Assembly: GCA_016183075.1 (NCBI GenBank)
Contig: JACPFH010000214.1
Location: 1-8,095 of the forward strand
Origin: Deltaproteobacteria bacterium
GTDB lineage: Bacteria > Desulfobacterota > Binatia > UBA9968
Direction of reading: 5' to 3'
Length of the DNA stretch: 8,095 bases
Positions 4,472-8,095 of this stretch are shown here, one piece after another; position 1 is the first letter of the stretch; each line of letters starts with the position of its first letter. The notes under the pieces were generated by a model. The model saw only the letters and a program-made list of their open reading frames with translations, did not search any database and was not told the origin of the DNA. Both the position numbers and the translations under genes were made by a program.

Positions 4472-5104
4472 GTGGATTGGCAACGAACGGAAACGCGAGA
4501 CAAAAACCTGACGCGAGAGCGGATCATTGAATCGGCAATGCGGGCCTTTGCCGAGCAGGGCTACCACGACACAAGCATGGACGATATCGTACGGCGGTCC
4601 GGCTTTTCGAAGGGAGCTATCTATTTCCACTTTCCCGGAAAAGAGGCGCTTTTTTATGCTCTCGTGAGCCGTCTTGCCGACGCTCTCGAAGCCGCTGCCA
4701 GGTCGTCGATCGAGCAAGAGCGCGGCGCCGTGGCTCGCGTGGATGCGGCGCTCCAGACCCTTTTGGGAATGATCTCGCGCCACCCGCGCCTGGCCAGAGT
4801 CGTCCTGGCGAGCGGCGGCGGTCTCGGTCCTTCCCTGGATCCCCACCTGATGAAGCTGCACGAACGTTTTGCTCGCTTCATCAAAGAGTACCTGGATAAA
4901 GCGGTCCAAGACGGCTCCCTTGCGGCCATCGACACCGAGGTCGTTGCGTATGCCTGGCTCGGCGCCATCAAAGAGATCGTGATCCGCTGGTTGCGCGCGC
5001 GGAATCGGGATCCGCTGGAAAGGGTGATCTGCGCGCTTCGGGTCTTGCTCTTGCGCTCTATCGGGATTGAGGTTTCCGGGGCCGGCAAAGCCGGCAAAGA
5101 GTAG
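4472..5104 (+). CDS. TetR/AcrR-family transcriptional regulator
   Basis: The N-terminal DNA-binding domain is clear: LTRERIIESAMRAFAEQGYH, then TSMDDIVRRSGFSKGAIYFH with FPGKEALFYALV. This is the standard TetR three-helix fold with its helix-turn-helix. The helical C-terminal part (about 140 residues, SRLADALEAAARSSIEQERG onward) would dimerise and bind a ligand that cannot be predicted. Total length (about 210) is usual. I chose GTG at 4472 because GAGG (4458-4461) is 10 nt upstream; the in-frame TTG at 4463 would leave the SD 1 nt away. The SD is in a small hairpin (CTCGG 4438-4442 with CCGAG 4456-4460), which may lower translation. The gene sits behind an operator-like palindrome, 9 nt before the menF-type gene, so it probably represses itself and the menaquinone genes. 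A regulator as the first gene of a men operon is not the common layout. Confidence 0.92.
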   Translation: MDWQRTETRDKNLTRERIIESAMRAFAEQGYHDTSMDDIVRRSGFSKGAIYFHFPGKEALFYALVSRLADALEAAARSSIEQERGAVARVDAALQTLLGMISRHPRLARVVLASGGGLGPSLDPHLMKLHERFARFIKEYLDKAVQDGSLAAIDTEVVAYAWLGAIKEIVIRWLRARNRDPLERVICALRVLLLRSIGIEVSGAGKAGKE

Positions 5105-5113
5105 TAGAAGTGC

Positions 5114-6517
5114 ATGGACGCCAATTCTTTCGCACTTGACCTGCAACGAGCGCTTCACCTTGTGGCCGAAGGAATCCGGAGCGCGGGAAACTCCGAACGG
5201 CTCGTGCTGATCTCCCTGGTTCAACCCATCACGGCCGGCGTAGATCCCGCGCAGATTTTCGCCCGCGCGGGCCGCTTCAGCCAAGCGCGCAGTTTCTTCT
5301 CGCGCCCGGTTGAGGATCGCTGGATCGTCAACGCGGGGGAGACCTCCGCGATAAGCGTAAGCGGCGCGCGCCGTTTTCACGATGCGGTTCTGGCCCATCG
5401 GGCGATGGTCCGCTCCGCGTTCGCCGGCGCCGGAAGCTCCGGCGGGCCCGGGCCGCTTTTTTTTGCTTGCTTCGGGTTTAGCTCGGAGGTTTCTCAAGAT
5501 GGTCCATGGAAGGAAATCCCGAATGGCCTGCTCATCCTGCCGAGATGGACCTTTGTGAAAAAGCAGGGCTCGTGCTGGGCGCGCGTAAATCTACTCGTGA
5601 GTCGGAAGACCTGTGTCGATGAGGCGCAGGATCAACTGCGGAAAGAGGCTGATGAGCTTATTTCCCCGGCGGAGCCATTCTGTAATCCTCCCGTTACGTT
5701 GGCTAAGGACGAGCTCTCCTGCGAGCGCTGGCGGCGCTCGGTCGGGGAGGTTCTTGCGGAAATTCAGCGGGGAAAGGTCGCCAAGGTTACACTGGCGCGC
5801 ACGTTACGGCTTCGGGCCGCGGCAGCGATCGGCCCCGAACCCGTTCTTGAGCGCCTTCTCGCTGCGTATCCGAGCTGTATCGTTTTTGCCGTGGCCCGGC
5901 CGGGAATGTGCTTTCTCGGCGCCACGCCCGAAGATCTGGTGAGTCTTGAGCAAGGCCGCGCTCGTTCCACGTGCATGGCTGGTTCGGCGTGGCGCGTCAC
6001 GGCAAACGGCATCGAGCCAGGCGCGGAGCGAAGCCTGGTATGGGGAGAGAAGGAACTCAGGGAGCATGCGGTAACGGCTGATTGGGTTGGGGAGCGGATG
6101 GGGAGATTTTGCCACGAGCTTGACCGCGATAGCGCTCCCCAGGCGGTGAGGCTCGGCCAACTTTACCACCTTGCCACCCGCTTCAACGGTGTCGCGCAAA
6201 GCGGGACGCATGTGCTTGATCTCGTCGCTGCCTTGCATCCCACGCCGGCCGTGGGCGGCACCCCTTTGGAGCCGGCGCTGGAAATGATTCGCCGGCTGGA
6301 GCGGCACGACCGCGGCTGGTACGGCGGTCCCGTGGGGTGGCTCGATGGGCAAGGGGGCGGACAGTTTGGCGTCGCCATCCGTTCGGCCTTGCTTCGCGGG
6401 GACGAAGCGTTGCTTTACGCCGGGGCGGGGCTGGTAGAGGGTTCGGATGCAGAAATGGAATACGAGGAGACGGAGATGAAATTCGTGCCTCTGCTCTCTG
6501 CCTTGGGTGTTGCGTAG
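5114..6517 (+). CDS. menF: Isochorismate synthase (MenF/DhbC type)
   Basis: The enzyme converts chorismate to isochorismate, the first committed step of menaquinone synthesis. The N-terminal half is variable (FFACFGFSSE, 116-125; LLILPRWTFV, 139-148). The C-terminal chorismate-binding domain has all main motifs: KVAKVTLART (221-230; K224 matches the general base Lys), CFLGATPEDL (266-275; E273 matches the general acid), MAGSAWR (288-294), GEKELREHAV (311-320; E317 a Mg ligand), TPAVGGTPLEPAL (377-389), HDRGWYGGPVGW (398-409), FGVAIRSALL (418-427), YAGAGLVEGS (435-444) and EMEYEETEMK (447-456, second Mg-binding segment). The usual Glu in 'GDGEF' is Gln417 here. Length 467 is normal. The ATG lies 9 nt after tetR and has only a weak purine-rich SD. 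Since menD follows with a 1-nt overlap, menaquinone rather than siderophore synthesis is the likely role. Confidence 0.93.
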   Translation: MDANSFALDLQRALHLVAEGIRSAGNSERLVLISLVQPITAGVDPAQIFARAGRFSQARSFFSRPVEDRWIVNAGETSAISVSGARRFHDAVLAHRAMVRSAFAGAGSSGGPGPLFFACFGFSSEVSQDGPWKEIPNGLLILPRWTFVKKQGSCWARVNLLVSRKTCVDEAQDQLRKEADELISPAEPFCNPPVTLAKDELSCERWRRSVGEVLAEIQRGKVAKVTLARTLRLRAAAAIGPEPVLERLLAAYPSCIVFAVARPGMCFLGATPEDLVSLEQGRARSTCMAGSAWRVTANGIEPGAERSLVWGEKELREHAVTADWVGERMGRFCHELDRDSAPQAVRLGQLYHLATRFNGVAQSGTHVLDLVAALHPTPAVGGTPLEPALEMIRRLERHDRGWYGGPVGWLDGQGGGQFGVAIRSALLRGDEALLYAGAGLVEGSDAEMEYEETEMKFVPLLSALGVA

Positions 6518-8095
6518 TGGCCCAGCAGTCGCAGCGGAACTACGCTATCGCCGGCAGTTTGGTCGACGAACTCTTTCGCCTCGGTCTGCGCCACGCATGC
6601 TTGAGCCCGGGCTCGCGCTCGACTCCGCTGGTTCTCAGCCTTGCGCGGCACGAAGGCATCAAGACCTGGGTTCATCTGGATGAAAGGTCGGCCGCTTTTT
6701 TTGCTCTCGGGCTGGCCCGCGCGCTCAGCCGGCCGGTCGCTATCGCATGCACGTCGGGCACCGCGGCGGCGAATTTTTTCCCCGCCGTTGTCGAAGCCTA
6801 TCATGCCCGGGTCCCGCTTCTCGTGCTCACGGCCGACCGGCCCGCGGAGGTGTGGGGATGGGGCGCCAACCAGACCATTGATCAGACGCGCATCTACGGG
6901 AGCCACGCGAAGTGGTCCGTGAATCTTTTGCCCCCGGACGATCTTGGGGATCTCTTGCGCTACGTGCGCGCGACCAGTTGCCGGGCGCTGGCTACCGCCG
7001 TCCAAGATCCGGCGGGCCCAGTGCACATAAATATACCTTTTAGAGAGCCGCTCGTGCCGGAGGAAGCAGCGGGCGGATCGGAGCCCGCCACTTCATCGGA
7101 GGACGGCGAGGCCCTGATAGGCCGCCCTGCCCGAAAAGCATATCTTGAGGCCGTGCAGGGGACGAAGCGGCTGGGCGGGGAAGAGCTTCGGTCTGTGGCC
7201 GGAAGCCTTCGAGGAATGAGGCGCGGGCTCATCGTTTGTGGCGCGCAGGAGGACCCGAGATTTCCCGCCGCAGTCTCTGACCTTGCCGCCCGGCTGGGTT
7301 ACCCTGTGCTGGCAGATCCGCTTTCTCAAGTGCGCTGCGGGGCTCATGAGCGCGGTCTGGTCATAGATTGCTATGACGCGTTTTTGCGCAGCGACGCGCT
7401 TTGCCGGGCGCTGGCGCCGGAGGTAATTCTCCGCTTCGGCCAGGTCCCTACTTCGCAGGCGGCGCTGAATTTTTTTCGCCAACACGCGCGCGCGCGACAG
7501 ATTCTCATTGACGACGGCGGATGGCCGGACCCGATCCACGTGGCGTCCGAGATCCTTTGTGCCGACGCCCGCTCGGTCGCGGAAGACCTGGCCGGTGTTG
7601 CCGAGCCGGAGCCTGATCCGCAGTGGGCGAATCGCTGGAGGACGACGTCGGAATTGGCGCGCGAGGCAATCACGGCTGAGCTTGAGAACATGGGAGAGTT
7701 TTTCGAAGGCAAGATCTTTCGCGAGCTGGCTTTTTTGCTGCCCGAGGAGGCCGCGCTCTTTGCCGGGAACAGCATGCCGGTGAGAGACATGGACGGCTTT
7801 TTTCCCTCGATTGCAAAGCAAATCCGCTTTGCCGGCAACCGCGGGGCCAGCGGGATCGATGGCGTTCTTTCCACCGCCCTCGGCTTCGGCGCTGCGCTTG
7901 CAGTGCCTTTGGTCCTGGTCGTGGGAGATATCTCTTTCTATCACGATATGAACGGGCTTTTCGCGGCCAGGAAACACGGACCGGCGGCGACCATCATTCT
8001 TGTCAACAACGACGGCGGAGGGATCTTTTCCTTTTTGCCGCAGAGGCGGTATCCGGAATACTTCGAAACCTATTTCGGCACCCCGCACGGTCTTG
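6517..8095 (+). CDS. menD: MenD, SEPHCHC synthase (thiamine diphosphate enzyme), cut at right edge
   Basis: MenD joins isochorismate with the succinic semialdehyde-ThDP adduct made from 2-oxoglutarate to give SEPHCHC, the second menaquinone step. The frame is open for 526 codons to the window edge with no stop. Motifs in order: CLSPGSRSTPL (28-38), HLDERSAAFF (53-62; E56 is the Glu that activates ThDP), CTSGTAAANFFPAV (78-91), LTADRPAE (104-111), GANQTIDQ (116-123), AGNSMPVRDMD (416-426), GNRGASGIDG (440-449), GDISFYHDMNG (470-480; D471 and N479 bind Mg-ThDP) and LVNNDGGGIFSFLPQ (495-509). The last visible residues, YFGTPHGL, are well before the family C-terminus, so perhaps 60-80 residues are missing. 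The start is GTG at 6517, sharing one base with the TAG of menF (TAGTG), which implies coupled translation. No key residue is missing in the visible part. Confidence 0.95.
   Translation, partial: MAQQSQRNYAIAGSLVDELFRLGLRHACLSPGSRSTPLVLSLARHEGIKTWVHLDERSAAFFALGLARALSRPVAIACTSGTAAANFFPAVVEAYHARVPLLVLTADRPAEVWGWGANQTIDQTRIYGSHAKWSVNLLPPDDLGDLLRYVRATSCRALATAVQDPAGPVHINIPFREPLVPEEAAGGSEPATSSEDGEALIGRPARKAYLEAVQGTKRLGGEELRSVAGSLRGMRRGLIVCGAQEDPRFPAAVSDLAARLGYPVLADPLSQVRCGAHERGLVIDCYDAFLRSDALCRALAPEVILRFGQVPTSQAALNFFRQHARARQILIDDGGWPDPIHVASEILCADARSVAEDLAGVAEPEPDPQWANRWRTTSELAREAITAELENMGEFFEGKIFRELAFLLPEEAALFAGNSMPVRDMDGFFPSIAKQIRFAGNRGASGIDGVLSTALGFGAALAVPLVLVVGDISFYHDMNGLFAARKHGPAATIILVNNDGGGIFSFLPQRRYPEYFETYFGTPHGL

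Noticed and set aside
4397..5497. Long minus-strand open frame (366 codons) across tetR and menF
   Set aside because: It lies antisense to two genes with clear domain motifs, crosses the operator and promoter, and its translation is Arg/Gly/Ala-rich without any recognisable domain; it is a shadow of GC-rich coding DNA.
5804..6352. Minus-strand open frame of 182 codons opposite menF
   Set aside because: It is antisense to the conserved chorismate-binding domain and has no motif of its own.
6415..7026. Minus-strand open frame (203 codons) across the menF-menD junction
   Set aside because: It is antisense to both genes, with Arg/Gly-rich translation and no recognisable family.
7093..8088. Long minus-strand open frame (331 codons) opposite menD
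   Set aside because: menD has an unbroken set of family motifs on the plus strand over the same bases; the antisense translation is basic and low in complexity.
1..8095. CRISPR arrays, tRNA or rRNA genes, insertion sequence ends
   Set aside because: I saw no regularly spaced long repeats, no cloverleaf or rRNA sequence, and no transposase or paired terminal repeats with target duplications.

Overview
The window looks like a chromosomal segment from a GC-rich, uncultured-type Gram-negative bacterium. It combines a tungsten-type aldehyde:ferredoxin oxidoreductase (AOR), a MobA-MoaD fusion and menaquinone genes. That mix suits lineages such as Binatota/Desulfobacterota, NC10 or Rokubacteria, but this assignment is a guess; no taxonomic marker is present.

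Left part (1-4114): every gene is on the minus strand. In transcription order from right to left: an unrecognised 82-aa protein (4114-3866); a GTG-started MobA-MoaD fusion (3695-2775) with a good sigma70-like promoter at 3826-3855; the AOR gene (2771-948), 3 nt after the fusion gene, whose Shine-Dalgarno (SD) sequence is formed by the codons for the carrier's terminal Gly-Gly; a 59-aa helical protein (881-702) after a repeat-built hairpin; a HicB-family antitoxin (567-337) followed by only the C-terminal end of a HicA toxin (335-273); and, after a 177-nt spacer in which I see only a possible promoter, the first 31 codons of a gene with a Cys-x-Cys N-terminus (95-1, cut by the window edge) that may encode an iron-sulfur protein.

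Right part (4115-8095): a 357-bp divergent spacer holds a 14-bp tandem repeat, small palindromes, a promoter and a TetR-type palindromic operator. It is followed by a plus-strand operon: a TetR-family regulator, isochorismate synthase (MenF-type, 9-nt gap) and MenD (1-nt stop/start overlap, cut by the right edge). MenF and MenD make the first two committed intermediates of menaquinone synthesis from chorismate, and the operator suggests that the TetR protein controls the operon and itself.

How it fits together: the left half makes an AOR and part of the pterin cofactor supply for it. The right half starts synthesis of menaquinone, the usual low-potential quinone of anaerobic respiration. The two halves are on opposite strands and appear separately controlled. 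I did not find a clearly new multi-gene system. The most interesting items are the diglycine/SD coupling of moaD to aor, the hairpin array holding the aor stop codon in its loop, the broken HicBA module, the TetR operator on a menaquinone operon, and -10-like boxes directly in front of SD-less starts.
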